A stretch of 64,000 nt of DNA from Aerococcus loyolae (GTDB lineage: Bacteria; Bacillota; Bacilli; Lactobacillales; Aerococcaceae), in NCBI RefSeq assembly GCF_002871915.2, contig NZ_CP126958.1, forward strand, positions 496,001-560,000. The letters are read 5' to 3'. The translations under genes and the position numbers were made by a program. Below, one piece after another: positions 1 to 8,012 of this stretch; position 1 is the first letter of the stretch, and each line of letters starts with the position of its first letter. Below the pieces are notes generated by a model. It ran no database searches, was not told the DNA's origin, and was given only the letters and a program-made list of their open reading frames with translations.

Positions 1-84
1 GTGGAGTTGGATTATGAGATTAAGTCAGGCCAGGTAGACCCTAACTTAGGCATTGAATGGTTTATCTTGCGTTTTGCTGCTTAG
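1..84 (+). CDS. holA: DNA polymerase III delta subunit, C-terminal end (partial)
   Basis: The first 27 codons read through the window start to a TAG stop. The peptide (ELDYEIKSGQ, then PNLGIEWFILRFAA) resembles the end of HolA, whose last helices carry an L-x-x-x-x-x-I-K-T/S-G-Q segment. HolA loads the sliding clamp as part of the clamp-loader complex. Synteny agrees, because holA commonly lies next to a convergent rpsT in Firmicutes, as here. Only the tail is visible, so the call rests on a short match plus context. Confidence 0.7.
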   Translation: MELDYEIKSGQVDPNLGIEWFILRFAA

Positions 85-102
85 TTAGTTATAAAAATGC
101 AC

Positions 103-159
103 AAAAAAACACCGCTTCTTCAACGGCTTAGCACAGTTAAGAGAAGCGGTGGCTTTTTT
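103..159. terminator. Bidirectional terminator between holA and rpsT
   Basis: An 11-bp stem (CACCGCTTCTT at 110-120 pairing with GAGAAGCGGTG at 141-151) is flanked by an A-run on one side and TTTTTT on the other. It can therefore end transcription from holA (+) and rpsT (-). Confidence 0.85.
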
Positions 160-161
160 AA

Positions 162-416
162 TTACTTGTTTAATTTTTGAGCCATACGTGAATTAATACG
201 GCTTGCTTTATTAGCGTGGATTAAGTTCTTAGAAACTGCTTGGTCCACTAATTTTTGAGCATGTTGGTGTAATTCTTCGACGTTATCTGCGCCTTCTTGG
301 ACAGCAGTTTCGAAACGTTTAATAGCGGTACGCATTTCGCTGACTTTTGCAGAGTTTACTGCAGCGTTCTTTTCGTTTTGACGTACGCGTTTAATAGCTG
401 ATGCAATGTTTGCCAT
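162..416 (-). CDS. rpsT: 30S ribosomal protein S20
   Basis: An 84-residue basic protein starting MANIASAIKRVRQ, the S20 signature. S20 binds 16S rRNA early in assembly of the 30S subunit. A longer open frame starts 11 codons upstream, but its extra residues would encode the ribosome binding site: AGAGGTGG lies a few bases before the ATG at 416, which fixes the start. The gene is monocistronic and converges on holA. It has its own promoter at 473-501. Confidence 0.97.
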   Translation of the reverse strand: MANIASAIKRVRQNEKNAAVNSAKVSEMRTAIKRFETAVQEGADNVEELHQHAQKLVDQAVSKNLIHANKASRINSRMAQKLNK

Positions 417-472
417 GGAGTCCACCTCTTTCTTTTTTCGCTTTTTCAAGTGAACAGGTCACTAACATGAAT

Positions 473-501
473 ATTATACAGAAATTTGACCAGGCTGGCA
501 A
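473..501 (-). promoter_or_regulatory. Sigma-A promoter of rpsT
   Basis: On the minus strand TTGCCA (501-496) is followed after exactly 17 bases by TATAAT (478-473). The start codon lies 57 bases further down. Confidence 0.8.
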
Positions 502-554
502 GAGAAATTTTATTTAGTCCTTGGAAGCTTAAAATAGGGTTTAGGCCCTAGTCG

Positions 555-563
555 TGATAAACT
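555..563 (+). promoter_or_regulatory. Candidate extended -10 promoter of uvrB
   Basis: TGATAAACT forms a TGn-extended -10 about 35 bases before the GTG start. The -35 region is poor. A short inverted repeat TAGGG/CCCTA (535-550) lies just upstream. No GAAC-N4-GTTC box was found here, although uvrB is SOS-induced in many Firmicutes. Confidence 0.4.
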
Positions 564-597
564 AGATAAGAGAAAAGAAAAAATGGAGTGAAGTAAA

Positions 598-2592
598 GTG
601 GACGGCAAGTTTGAATTAGTATCATCCTACCAACCCAGTGGGGACCAACCCCAAGCCATCAAAAAACTGGTTGAAGGGGTGGAGAATAACGATAAGGCCC
701 AGGTTCTTTTGGGAGGTACCGGAACCGGGAAGACCTTTACCATGGCTAATGTCATTGCGGAGACCAACCGGCCGACCCTGGTCTTAGCCCATAATAAAAC
801 TCTAGCCGGGCAGTTGTATTCTGAGCTCAAGGAATTCTTTCCGCATAATGCAGTCGAATACTTTGTCTCTTACTATGATTACTACCAACCGGAAGCCTAT
901 GTGCCTTCCAGCGATTCCTATATTGAAAAATCGGCCTCAGTCAATGATGAGATTGATAAGCTCCGCCACTCAGCCACCTCATCGATCCTGGAACGCCGGG
1001 ATACCATCATTGTGGCCTCGGTGTCCTGTATCTACGGTTTAGTCGACCCAATGGAGTATAAGAACCATGTGCTCTCCATCCGCCAAGGCCAAGAAGTTGA
1101 CCGTAACGACTTTATGCGGCGTTTGGTGGATATGCAGTATGAGCGTAATGATATTGAGTTCCGCCGCGGGACCTTCCGGGTGCGCGGGGATGTGGTGGAA
1201 GTCTTTCTGCCTTCTAGAGATAGTGAAGCCATCCGAGTTGAGTTCTTTGGCGATGAGATTGATCGAATTCGTCAAGTCGATGTTTTGACCGGTGAAGTCA
1301 AAAATGACGTCAAACACTATCCCATCTATCCAGCCACTCACTTTGTGGTTGATTATAATAAGATGCAAAGAGCGGTTGACTCCATTGAGGCCGAATTAGA
1401 GGTCCAATTGAAGAAGTTTAATGACCAAGGCAAACTCTTAGAGGCCCAACGTCTGGAGCAAAGAACCCGCTACGATATTGAGATGCTATTAGAAATGGGC
1501 TATTGTAATGGGATTGAGAACTATTCCCGTCATATGGACGGTCGGGCTCCGGGTCAACCCCCATATACCTTACTGGATTTCTTCCCTGATGATTACCTGC
1601 TCATGGTTGACGAATCCCACATGACCATGCCCCAAGTACGCGGCATGTACAACGGTGACAAGGCTAGGAAGGAACAGCTAGTCGATTATGGTTTCCGCCT
1701 GCCTTCTGCCTTAGACAACCGGCCTTTGAAATTAGCTGAATTTGAAGAACGGGTTAACCAAGCCATCTATGTTTCCGCTACCCCTGGAGACTATGAAATT
1801 GAGAAGGCTAATGGCGAAGTCGTAGAACAAATTATCCGGCCAACCGGTCTCTTAGACCCCAAAGTGGAAGTTCGCCCCATTAAGGGGCAAATTGATGACT
1901 TGATTAGTGAAATTAATGAGCGGGTAGATAGAGGCGACCGGGTCTTTGTCACCACCTTGACCAAGAAAATGTCAGAAGACCTGACTGATTACTTAGAAGA
2001 GGTCGGCATTAAGGTGAAATACCTACACTCGGATATTAAAACCCTAGAGCGGACCGAAATTATCCGTGACCTCCGTCTGGGCGTCTTCGATGTCCTGGTG
2101 GGGATAAACCTCCTGCGGGAAGGGATCGATGTGCCAGAAGTGTCTCTGGTGATTATCTTAGACGCGGATAAGGAAGGCTTCCTCCGTAATGAGCGGTCGT
2201 TGATCCAAACCATTGGCCGGGCTGCTCGTAATGAAAATGGCCATGTGATTATGTATGCTGATACCGTGACCGGGTCCATGCAGGCTGCCATTGATGAAAC
2301 CGCTAGACGGCGGGCCATCCAAGAAGCTTATAACGAAGAGCATAACATCACCCCGAAAACCATCCAAAAAGAAATTCGTGATTCCATCCGCATTACTACC
2401 GCAGTGAATAATGCAGAAGAAAATGAATCGCTCATGGATACCATCCGGGGCATGAACCGCAATGAAAAAGAAGAAGCTGTCCACAATGTGGAATTAGAAA
2501 TGCGTCAAGCGGCTAAAGACCTGAACTTCGAAAAAGCGGCTGAATTGCGGGATATCATCTTAGAACTTAAGGCAGAATATAAGATTAAATGA
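598..2592 (+). CDS. uvrB: UvrABC excision nuclease subunit B
   Basis: UvrB is the damage-verifying helicase of nucleotide excision repair. It is loaded by UvrA and then recruits UvrC. The 664-residue length is normal. Walker A GGTGTGKT is near residue 39. The damage-probing beta-hairpin region [15 protein letters not shown] is near residue 92. Helicase motifs DESH and SATPGDYE follow, with the motif VI region QTIGRAARN near residue 540. A C-terminal UVR domain (about 622-664, KAAELRD) contacts UvrC. The start is GTG with GGAG upstream. uvrA does not follow, unlike the common uvrBA arrangement. Confidence 0.97.
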   Translation: MDGKFELVSSYQPSGDQPQAIKKLVEGVENNDKAQVLLGGTGTGKTFTMANVIAETNRPTLVLAHNKTLAGQLYSELKEFFPHNAVEYFVSYYDYYQPEAYVPSSDSYIEKSASVNDEIDKLRHSATSSILERRDTIIVASVSCIYGLVDPMEYKNHVLSIRQGQEVDRNDFMRRLVDMQYERNDIEFRRGTFRVRGDVVEVFLPSRDSEAIRVEFFGDEIDRIRQVDVLTGEVKNDVKHYPIYPATHFVVDYNKMQRAVDSIEAELEVQLKKFNDQGKLLEAQRLEQRTRYDIEMLLEMGYCNGIENYSRHMDGRAPGQPPYTLLDFFPDDYLLMVDESHMTMPQVRGMYNGDKARKEQLVDYGFRLPSALDNRPLKLAEFEERVNQAIYVSATPGDYEIEKANGEVVEQIIRPTGLLDPKVEVRPIKGQIDDLISEINERVDRGDRVFVTTLTKKMSEDLTDYLEEVGIKVKYLHSDIKTLERTEIIRDLRLGVFDVLVGINLLREGIDVPEVSLVIILDADKEGFLRNERSLIQTIGRAARNENGHVIMYADTVTGSMQAAIDETARRRAIQEAYNEEHNITPKTIQKEIRDSIRITTAVNNAEENESLMDTIRGMNRNEKEEAVHNVELEMRQAAKDLNFEKAAELRDIILELKAEYKIK

Positions 2593-2612
2593 TGCTAGTA
2601 ATTAATAGTGAT

Positions 2613-2788
2613 GAGCATTTGTTCTGCTTTTGAATTTAGTCGTTGAAGAGCCATGGCACCGGTTCGAGCGCAAGGTCTCTCACCTAGCGAGCTTTAAACG
2701 GCTAGTAACGGCTGACGCCGACTATCCGTAATTCACATCGCTTGCTTGTTCATGGCTAACGACTAAATTCAAAGCTCCACTACTGCTC
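2613..2788 (+). repeat. Family A intergenic hairpin repeat, copy 1
   Basis: A 176-base element starting 20 bases after the uvrB stop. Its ends are inverted: GAGCA/TGCTC, TGAATTTAGTCGTT/AACGACTAAATTCA, then a GCCATGG / CATGGC pair. Inside is a second stem, ACGGCTAGT (about 2697) with ACTATCCGT. A second copy lies at 12066-12240 with the same outer arms. It accounts for most of the 334-base gap 2593-2926; the rest is AT-rich plus a terminator. Confidence 0.85.
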
Positions 2789-2856
2789 AAATTTTCTTAA
2801 TAGTTTGTTTCATTTAATATTGGCCATTATATAGTAAAAAGTAAATAACAATAAAA

Positions 2857-2899
2857 GAATAGCTCCCCTTTGCTGATTTCAGCAAAGAGGAGCTATTGC
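2857..2899. terminator. Terminator between uvrB and PAP2 gene
   Basis: A near-perfect stem, AATAGCTCC-CTTTGCTGA with TCAGCAAAG-GGAGCTATT and a two-base loop, followed by T-rich sequence on both strands. It lies between convergent genes. Confidence 0.75.
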
Positions 2900-2926
2900 T
2901 CTTTAGACTTATTTTTCCTTTTTTAA

Positions 2927-3817
2927 CTAGTTCTCATTGTCATCACTAGGGTCAGGCTCTGCTTCCAATTTTTCTAAGTCGTCAGCTAAGTCTTGGCCTT
3001 CAGCAGTGTCTAAGCTAGTGATGAAGCGGTCCTGTTTGTCTGGATCTTCACTCTTACTGTGGATCACGTGGAGCTGAGGCGTGGATTCTGTCTGCTCAGC
3101 TGGGTCCGCACTTTCGGGTTCATCTTCCCAGTCTTCAGCTTGCTTTTCTTCTTGATCAGTTGACTCATCTCTAATAGCCCTTGGAAAAGCAGGTAAGAGG
3201 GTGCTGGATAAGCTTAACCAGGCCACCCCTAAGGATAGACCGGCGATAATGTCGGAAAAATAATGAACACCAAGGTAGACCCGGCTGAGGGCAATGGCCA
3301 GGCAGAGGACGCCCGTAGCAATCCCTAAGATTTGGCGCTTCTTGTAAGAACGGATAAAGTAAAAAGCAATTAAGCACAAGCCCCCGTACATTAAGACGCT
3401 GCCCATAGAATGGGCACTAGGAAAGGAATAGCCCCCTTGTTCAATAAGGGGTTGGATAAAGCTAGGCCGGGGGCGTTTAACAATATACTTAATACTTTGG
3501 TTACCGAGCAGGATACCGAGAATAAGTTGGCTAGAAAACCAGACCCCTAGGAAGCGGCACTTGAAGAAATAGAGGATGGCACTAATAATCAGGGCGGCGA
3601 TAATAATATAAATTGTCGTCCCAATTTCAGTGAAGTAAGTGACAAAGGTCTGCCACCACTGGGGCCCCCAAGCAAACAGGGCCCCACCAATCGCTTGATC
3701 AGCCCCTTGGATAAAGGCAGGGTGGATGGCTGCCGTTAAACAAATTAAGGCGAAGGGGATCAAGGCAAGTAGCGAGCCGAGTAAATGGGGGAAGAATGTT
3801 CGATCTAAATGTTTCAT
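2927..3817 (-). CDS. PAP2-family membrane phosphatase with acidic C-terminal tail
   Basis: Type 2 phosphatidic acid phosphatases remove phosphate from lipid phosphates such as undecaprenyl pyrophosphate, phosphatidate or phosphatidylglycerol phosphate. All three motifs are present: KRPRP (after KYIV), PSAHS, and SRVYLGVHYFSD with the catalytic His. About six hydrophobic segments fill residues 10-215. The last 80 residues are unusual: a strongly acidic, Glu/Asp/Ser-rich hydrophilic tail with no membrane segment. The start is supported by AAAGGAG. The gene is monocistronic. The substrate cannot be read from sequence. Confidence 0.85.
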   Translation of the reverse strand: MKHLDRTFFPHLLGSLLALIPFALICLTAAIHPAFIQGADQAIGGALFAWGPQWWQTFVTYFTEIGTTIYIIIAALIISAILYFFKCRFLGVWFSSQLILGILLGNQSIKYIVKRPRPSFIQPLIEQGGYSFPSAHSMGSVLMYGGLCLIAFYFIRSYKKRQILGIATGVLCLAIALSRVYLGVHYFSDIIAGLSLGVAWLSLSSTLLPAFPRAIRDESTDQEEKQAEDWEDEPESADPAEQTESTPQLHVIHSKSEDPDKQDRFITSLDTAEGQDLADDLEKLEAEPDPSDDNEN

Positions 3818-3914
3818 AAGTCTTCTCCTTTATTATAATTATCTTTATTTTAAGTGAAAAACTGGAAAAAGGCCAAAAAATGCTGGCGAAATCGAGTAAA
3901 ATTAGGGATATTTC

Positions 3915-3943
3915 TTGCAAGTTTAGCCGATTTCTCGTATAAT
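3915..3943 (+). promoter_or_regulatory. Sigma-A promoter of rpsO
   Basis: TTGCAA (3915-3920), 17-base spacer, TATAAT (3938-3943). The transcript would carry a leader of about 90 bases. Confidence 0.85.
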
Positions 3944-3949
3944 GACTGC

Positions 3950-4041
3950 TGTGCTATAGCACAACCATTTTCTTGGTCAGCCGAATCACCAACGGCTTAC
4001 TCAGACTATGGAAAAATACAAGAGAAAGAAAGGTGAATATA
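3950..4041 (+). promoter_or_regulatory. Candidate S15 autoregulatory leader
   Basis: This is the 5' leader of rpsO. It contains a stem AGCCG/CGGCT around 3979-3997 and A-rich sequence before the AAAGGTGA ribosome binding site. S15 represses its own mRNA through such leaders in several bacteria. I see a hairpin but cannot show that it mimics the 16S site. Confidence 0.35.
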
Positions 4042-4311
4042 ATGGCATTAACTAAAGAAGAAAAAGACGCTATTATCGAAAAATACGCAACACATGAAGG
4101 GGATACTGGTTCTGCTGAAGTACAAATTGCTTTATTAACTGCAGATATCAACAACCTTAACGAACACGCTAAAACTCATAAGAAAGACCACCACTCATAT
4201 CGTGGTTTAATGAAGAAAATCGGTCACCGTCGTAACTTACTAGCTTACTTACGTAACAAAGACGTTACTCGTTACCGTAACTTAATTAAGAGTTTAGGTT
4301 TACGTCGTTAA
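4042..4311 (+). CDS. rpsO: 30S ribosomal protein S15
   Basis: An 89-residue protein starting [12 protein letters not shown], with the conserved [14 protein letters not shown] and [11 protein letters not shown] segments. S15 binds the central domain of 16S rRNA. The longer open frame starting at 3973 is rejected, because it would run through the leader and the AAAGGTGA ribosome binding site. rpsO is followed by a strong terminator and then pnp, the usual neighbour. Confidence 0.97.
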   Translation: MALTKEEKDAIIEKYATHEGDTGSAEVQIALLTADINNLNEHAKTHKKDHHSYRGLMKKIGHRRNLLAYLRNKDVTRYRNLIKSLGLRR

Positions 4312-4338
4312 TTGAAGCGAAAGGGTTCCAAGCCCACA

Positions 4339-4372
4339 AAAAGCGAGATTCTTTGGAGTCTCGCTTTTTTTA
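4339..4372 (+). terminator. Terminator of rpsO
   Basis: Stem AAAGCGAGA/TCTCGCTTT with a 10-base loop, followed by a T-run. Confidence 0.88.
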
Positions 4373-4385
4373 AAGTAAAATCTAG

Positions 4386-4434
4386 CTAAAGCACCCTATA
4401 TTGACCTCTTACTAATCAAAGTTATGTGCTTTAG
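4386..4434 (+). promoter_or_regulatory. pnp promoter region bracketed by an inverted repeat
   Basis: A perfect 9-bp inverted repeat, CTAAAGCAC (4386-4394) and GTGCTTTAG (4426-4434), encloses a plausible promoter TTGACC (4401-4406), 16 bases, TATGTG (4423-4428). It could be an operator, or a stem in the mRNA of a promoter further upstream. Confidence 0.45.
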
Positions 4435-4486
4435 GAAAAACATATAACCTTGCTTAGTAGGTGGTTGGGGTAGAAAAGGAGTAAAT

Positions 4487-6607
4487 ATGTCTGAAAAACA
4501 AGTATTTAAAATGAATTGGGCGGGCCGTCCGCTCCAAATCGAAGTCGGGCAACTGGCTAAACAGGCTAATGCTGCGGCACTAGTCCGCTACGGAGATACT
4601 GTCGTCTTAACCGCTGTTGTTGGGGCTAAGGAAGCCAAAGAAGGGCAAGATTTCTTCCCTCTTACAGTGAATTATGAAGAAAAACAATACGCTGCCGGTA
4701 AAATTCCAGGCGGCTTCATTAAAAGAGAAGGCCGACCAACTGAACATGCCACTTTAACTGCCCGTTTGATTGACCGCCCTATCCGGCCAATGTTCCCAGA
4801 AGGTTTTAAAAATGAAGTCCAAGTGATTAACACCGTCATGTCAGTGGATAACGACTGTAGCCCAGAAATGGCTGCAATGTTAGGGTCCTCTGTGGCCTTA
4901 ACCATTTCGGATATTCCTTTTGATGGTCCCATTGCGGGAGTCAATGTTGGTCGCGTCGATGGTAACCTAGTGATTAATCCGACTCTAGACCAACAAGCCC
5001 AATCTGACTTGGAACTGACCGTTGCTGGGACTCAAACTGCTATTAATATGGTGGAATCCTCTGCTCAAGAATTAAGTGAAGAAGAAATGTTAGAAGCCTT
5101 GATGTTTGGTCATGCTAACATTAAGGAACTTTGCTACTTCCAAGAAGAGATCCGCCAAGCAGTTGGTCAAGAAAAAATGCCTTTTGAAGCGGAAGCTTTT
5201 GCTCCAGAAAATGAAGCGGAAGTTTATACCCGCTACCATCAAAAAATGGTTGACGCTATCCAAATCTTTGACAAGTTGGAACGTGAAGAGGGCGTTCAAG
5301 CGGTCAAGGACGAAATGATTGAGTTTTACGATAGCCAATTCTTAGATGACGAAGACTTTGTCGCTAAACATAATCAAATTGTGGCTCTAGCTGATAAGTT
5401 AGAATATGATGAAGTTCGCCGTCTGATTACCGAAGACAAGGTCCGTCCTGATGGGCGTAAGATTGACGAAATTCGTCCCCTTTCTTCAGAAGTAGGCCTC
5501 TTGCCACGGGTTCATGGGTCCGGTTTATTTACCCGGGGACAAACCCAAGTCCTCTCTGCATGTACCCTAGCCCCTCTATCTGAATACCAACCCTTGGATG
5601 GGATTAGCCCTGAAACCGAACGGCACTTCATCCACCACTACAACTTCCCTCAATATTCAGTGGGATCAACCGGACGTTACGGTTCACCCGGCCGTCGGGA
5701 AATTGGTCACGGGGAATTAGGTCATCGGGCCCTGCAAAGAGTGATTCCTTCCCAAGAGGAATTTCCTTATACCATTCGCTTAGTGGCTGAAGTCTTAGAA
5801 TCTAATGGGTCTTCTTCCCAAGCCTCTATCTGTGCCGGGACGCTGGCCTTGATGGATGCAGGTGTGCCGATCAAAGCACCTGTAGCGGGGATTGCCATGG
5901 GCTTGATTATGGACCAAGAAGATAACGACAAATATACTATTCTAACCGATATTCAAGGCCTTGAAGATCACTTAGGTGATATGGACTTTAAGGTAGCTGG
6001 TACCCGTGAAGGAATTACCGCCTTGCAAATGGATATTAAGATCAAAGGGATCACAGAAGATATCCTCCGGGAATCCCTAGCCCAAGCTAAAGTGGCTCGG
6101 ATGCAGCTATTGGACCATCTTCAAGGCACCTTGGATGCGCCACGCGACCATCTCAGCCCTTATGCACCGAAGATTAAGATGATCCAAATTAAACCTGAAA
6201 AGATCGGTGAAGTCATCGGTAAGGGCGGCGAAACCATCGATAAGATTATCGAAGCTACCGGAGTCAAGATTGATATCGATGACGATGGCCAAGTAAGTAT
6301 TTCGTCTAGTGATGAGGCTATGATTGATAAGGCTATCGAAATCATTGAAGAACTTACCTTGGAAATTGAAGTTGGCCAAGTCTTCACTGGGACTGTTACT
6401 CGGATTGAGAAATTTGGCGCTTTTGTCCAATTAACCCCTAAGCAAAACGGGATGGTTCATATTTCGGAACTCCAGCACAAACGCACCAATAAGGTTGAAG
6501 ATGTGGTCCAAATTGGCGACCAAGTCCAAGTCAAAGTCATTGAAGTCGATAACCGCGGTCGGATCAACCTCTCTATGAAAGCTCTGACCGACAAAGATGC
6601 TGAATAA
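4487..6607 (+). CDS. pnp: Polyribonucleotide nucleotidyltransferase (PNPase)
   Basis: PNPase is a phosphorolytic 3'-to-5' exoribonuclease central to mRNA turnover and part of the degradosome. The 706-residue protein has two RNase PH domains. The second (about 310-545) contains [15 protein letters not shown] and the acidic catalytic stretch [22 protein letters not shown] domain follows ([13 protein letters not shown], about 568) and then an S1 domain (about 624-695). The start is ATG with AAAGGAG. The gene is flanked by its own promoter and terminator, separate from rpsO. Confidence 0.97.
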   Translation: MSEKQVFKMNWAGRPLQIEVGQLAKQANAAALVRYGDTVVLTAVVGAKEAKEGQDFFPLTVNYEEKQYAAGKIPGGFIKREGRPTEHATLTARLIDRPIRPMFPEGFKNEVQVINTVMSVDNDCSPEMAAMLGSSVALTISDIPFDGPIAGVNVGRVDGNLVINPTLDQQAQSDLELTVAGTQTAINMVESSAQELSEEEMLEALMFGHANIKELCYFQEEIRQAVGQEKMPFEAEAFAPENEAEVYTRYHQKMVDAIQIFDKLEREEGVQAVKDEMIEFYDSQFLDDEDFVAKHNQIVALADKLEYDEVRRLITEDKVRPDGRKIDEIRPLSSEVGLLPRVHGSGLFTRGQTQVLSACTLAPLSEYQPLDGISPETERHFIHHYNFPQYSVGSTGRYGSPGRREIGHGELGHRALQRVIPSQEEFPYTIRLVAEVLESNGSSSQASICAGTLALMDAGVPIKAPVAGIAMGLIMDQEDNDKYTILTDIQGLEDHLGDMDFKVAGTREGITALQMDIKIKGITEDILRESLAQAKVARMQLLDHLQGTLDAPRDHLSPYAPKIKMIQIKPEKIGEVIGKGGETIDKIIEATGVKIDIDDDGQVSISSSDEAMIDKAIEIIEELTLEIEVGQVFTGTVTRIEKFGAFVQLTPKQNGMVHISELQHKRTNKVEDVVQIGDQVQVKVIEVDNRGRINLSMKALTDKDAE

Positions 6608-6621
6608 GTTTATTTTTTTTA

Positions 6622-6656
6622 AAGCAAGGCTGGGACAAAAGTTCCAGCCTTTTTTA
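6622..6656 (+). terminator. Terminator of pnp
   Basis: Stem AAGGCTGGGAC/GTTCCAGCCTT with an AAAA loop, then TTTTTT. It belongs to the group of terminators here with a CTGGGA core. Confidence 0.9.
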
Positions 6657-6673
6657 GTAGGAAGGATCTCATC

Positions 6674-6763
6674 AAAACCTGCTTCAAGCGAAAAACAAGC
6701 GTCTGCTTCAGATTATGGTATTTTCTTTCAGCCATCTGGTTCTTTGACGCACTTGTCGCACTC
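6674..6763 (+). repeat. Family B intergenic repeat, module 1 (degenerate)
   Basis: This contains AACCTGCTTC, GCGTCTGCTTCAGA, TGGTATTTTCTTTCA and GACGCACTTGTCGCACTC. All recur in the modules at 40339-40701 and, reversed, at 49606-49820. The GCGTC/GACGC pair closes an imperfect hairpin. Together with the pnp terminator it fills the gap before asd. Confidence 0.6.
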
Positions 6764-6799
6764 TTTTTTTGCCTACTGATACTTTACAATGAAGTTAAT

Positions 6800-6828
6800 T
6801 TGTGAAAGCCTTGATAATTTGGTAAAAT
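6800..6828 (+). promoter_or_regulatory. Sigma-A promoter of asd
   Basis: TTGTGA (6800-6805), 17-base spacer, TAAAAT (6823-6828), 44 bases before the asd start. Confidence 0.65.
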
Positions 6829-6872
6829 GAGTTATAAGCTTGATCGAACATGAAAATAGAGGAAGTGTAAAC

Positions 6873-7916
6873 ATGACAAAGAAATATAATATCGCTATTG
6901 TGGGTGCGACCGGAGCTGTGGGCGAACAACTCCGTTACTTATTAGCGCAATCCAAGATCCCTTATGACAAGGTGCGTTTACTGGCTTCTAGCCGTTCTGC
7001 TGGAAAAGAATTAAGCGTGGGCGATGAAAAATATACTGTAGAAGAATTAACTGCTGATTCTTTTGAGGGTATCGATATTGCCTTTTTCTCAGCTGGTGGC
7101 GATCGGTCTAAAGAATTTGCTCCTAAGGCGGTTGAAGCTGGAGCAGTTGTGGTGGATAACACCAGCGCCTACCGGATGGATGAAGACACTCCTTTGATTG
7201 TCCCAGAGGTTAACCAAGAAGCCATGGATAACCACCACGGTCTCATCGCCAATCCGAACTGTTCAACCATTCAAATGGTGATGGCCTTAAGACCAATCGA
7301 AAAGGCTTTTGGCTTAAAGCGGGTCATTGTGTCAACCTATCAAGCGGTTTCTGGTGCAGGGACTCGGGCTGTTCTAGAAATGGAAAATCAATTCCGTGAT
7401 ATCTTATCCGGTGATGAAATTGATGAACCTAAAATTTTACCGGTCGCTGGTGATGAAAAACATTATCAAATGGCCTTCAATGTCCTAGCGCAAATTGATA
7501 AGTTCCAAGACAACCACTATACCTTTGAAGAAATGAAAATGACCAATGAAACTAAGAAAATCTTAGGTCGTCCTGATTTACCGGTTTCAGCAACCTGCGT
7601 TCGAGTACCGGTCGTTAAGGGTCACGCCGAATCCGTTTATATCGAAATTGACCGTGATGATGTGACCATTGAGGACTTGATGGCTGTTTTAGACCAAGCC
7701 GATAATGTGATTGTGGAAGATGACGTAAAGCAACAAGTCTATCCGCAACCCGTTAAGGCAGTTAACCGTCCTGAGACCTTTGTGGGACGGATTCGTCAAG
7801 ACCTGGATGTGAAGAATGGCTTCCATCTATGGATCGTTTCCGATAATTTATGGAAGGGTGCGGCTTATAATTCCATCGAGATTGCCGAAACCTTAATTGC
7901 TCGGGATTTGATCTAA
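6873..7916 (+). CDS. asd: Aspartate-semialdehyde dehydrogenase
   Basis: This enzyme reduces aspartyl phosphate to aspartate semialdehyde with NADPH, the branch point to lysine/diaminopimelate, threonine and methionine. The N-terminal Rossmann motif is [10 protein letters not shown]. The catalytic Cys sits in PNCSTIQMV (about residue 130), and the catalytic-His region lies around GHAESVY. The 347-residue length is normal. I chose the ATG at 6873 ([11 protein letters not shown]) because GAGGAAGTG precedes it; an ATG-like extension of 11 codons is not supported. Next comes an RNase J gene, as in Bacillus, but without dapG and dapA between them. Confidence 0.95.
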   Translation: MTKKYNIAIVGATGAVGEQLRYLLAQSKIPYDKVRLLASSRSAGKELSVGDEKYTVEELTADSFEGIDIAFFSAGGDRSKEFAPKAVEAGAVVVDNTSAYRMDEDTPLIVPEVNQEAMDNHHGLIANPNCSTIQMVMALRPIEKAFGLKRVIVSTYQAVSGAGTRAVLEMENQFRDILSGDEIDEPKILPVAGDEKHYQMAFNVLAQIDKFQDNHYTFEEMKMTNETKKILGRPDLPVSATCVRVPVVKGHAESVYIEIDRDDVTIEDLMAVLDQADNVIVEDDVKQQVYPQPVKAVNRPETFVGRIRQDLDVKNGFHLWIVSDNLWKGAAYNSIEIAETLIARDLI

Positions 7917-7927
7917 AAGCAATAAAA

Positions 7928-7972
7928 GATGAAGTGAGCATCTTTACCAATAGGTTATAAAGATGCTTCTTT
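7928..7972 (+). terminator. Weak terminator-like hairpin after asd
   Basis: GAGCATCTTTA pairs with TAAAGATGCTTC around a 10-base loop. The tail is only moderately T-rich, so read-through into the RNase J gene is possible. Confidence 0.5.
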
Positions 7973-8012
7973 CCTTTATAAAGAATTTTTGTAAGAAGAA
8001 AGAGGAGTTGTA

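Noticed and set aside
1032..1368. Minus-strand open frames inside uvrB and similar shadows in other genes
   Set aside because: They lie opposite strongly conserved coding sequence and have no start signals of their own.
598..2592. Expected SOS control of uvrB
   Set aside because: uvrB is LexA-regulated in Bacillus, but no GAAC-N4-GTTC site is present between 450 and 597.
3854..4036. Open frame overlapping the rpsO promoter and leader
   Set aside because: It covers a consensus promoter and leader and has no ribosome binding site.
6597..6779. Open frame after pnp
   Set aside because: It spans the pnp terminator and the family B repeat, has no ribosome binding site and shows no protein-like composition.
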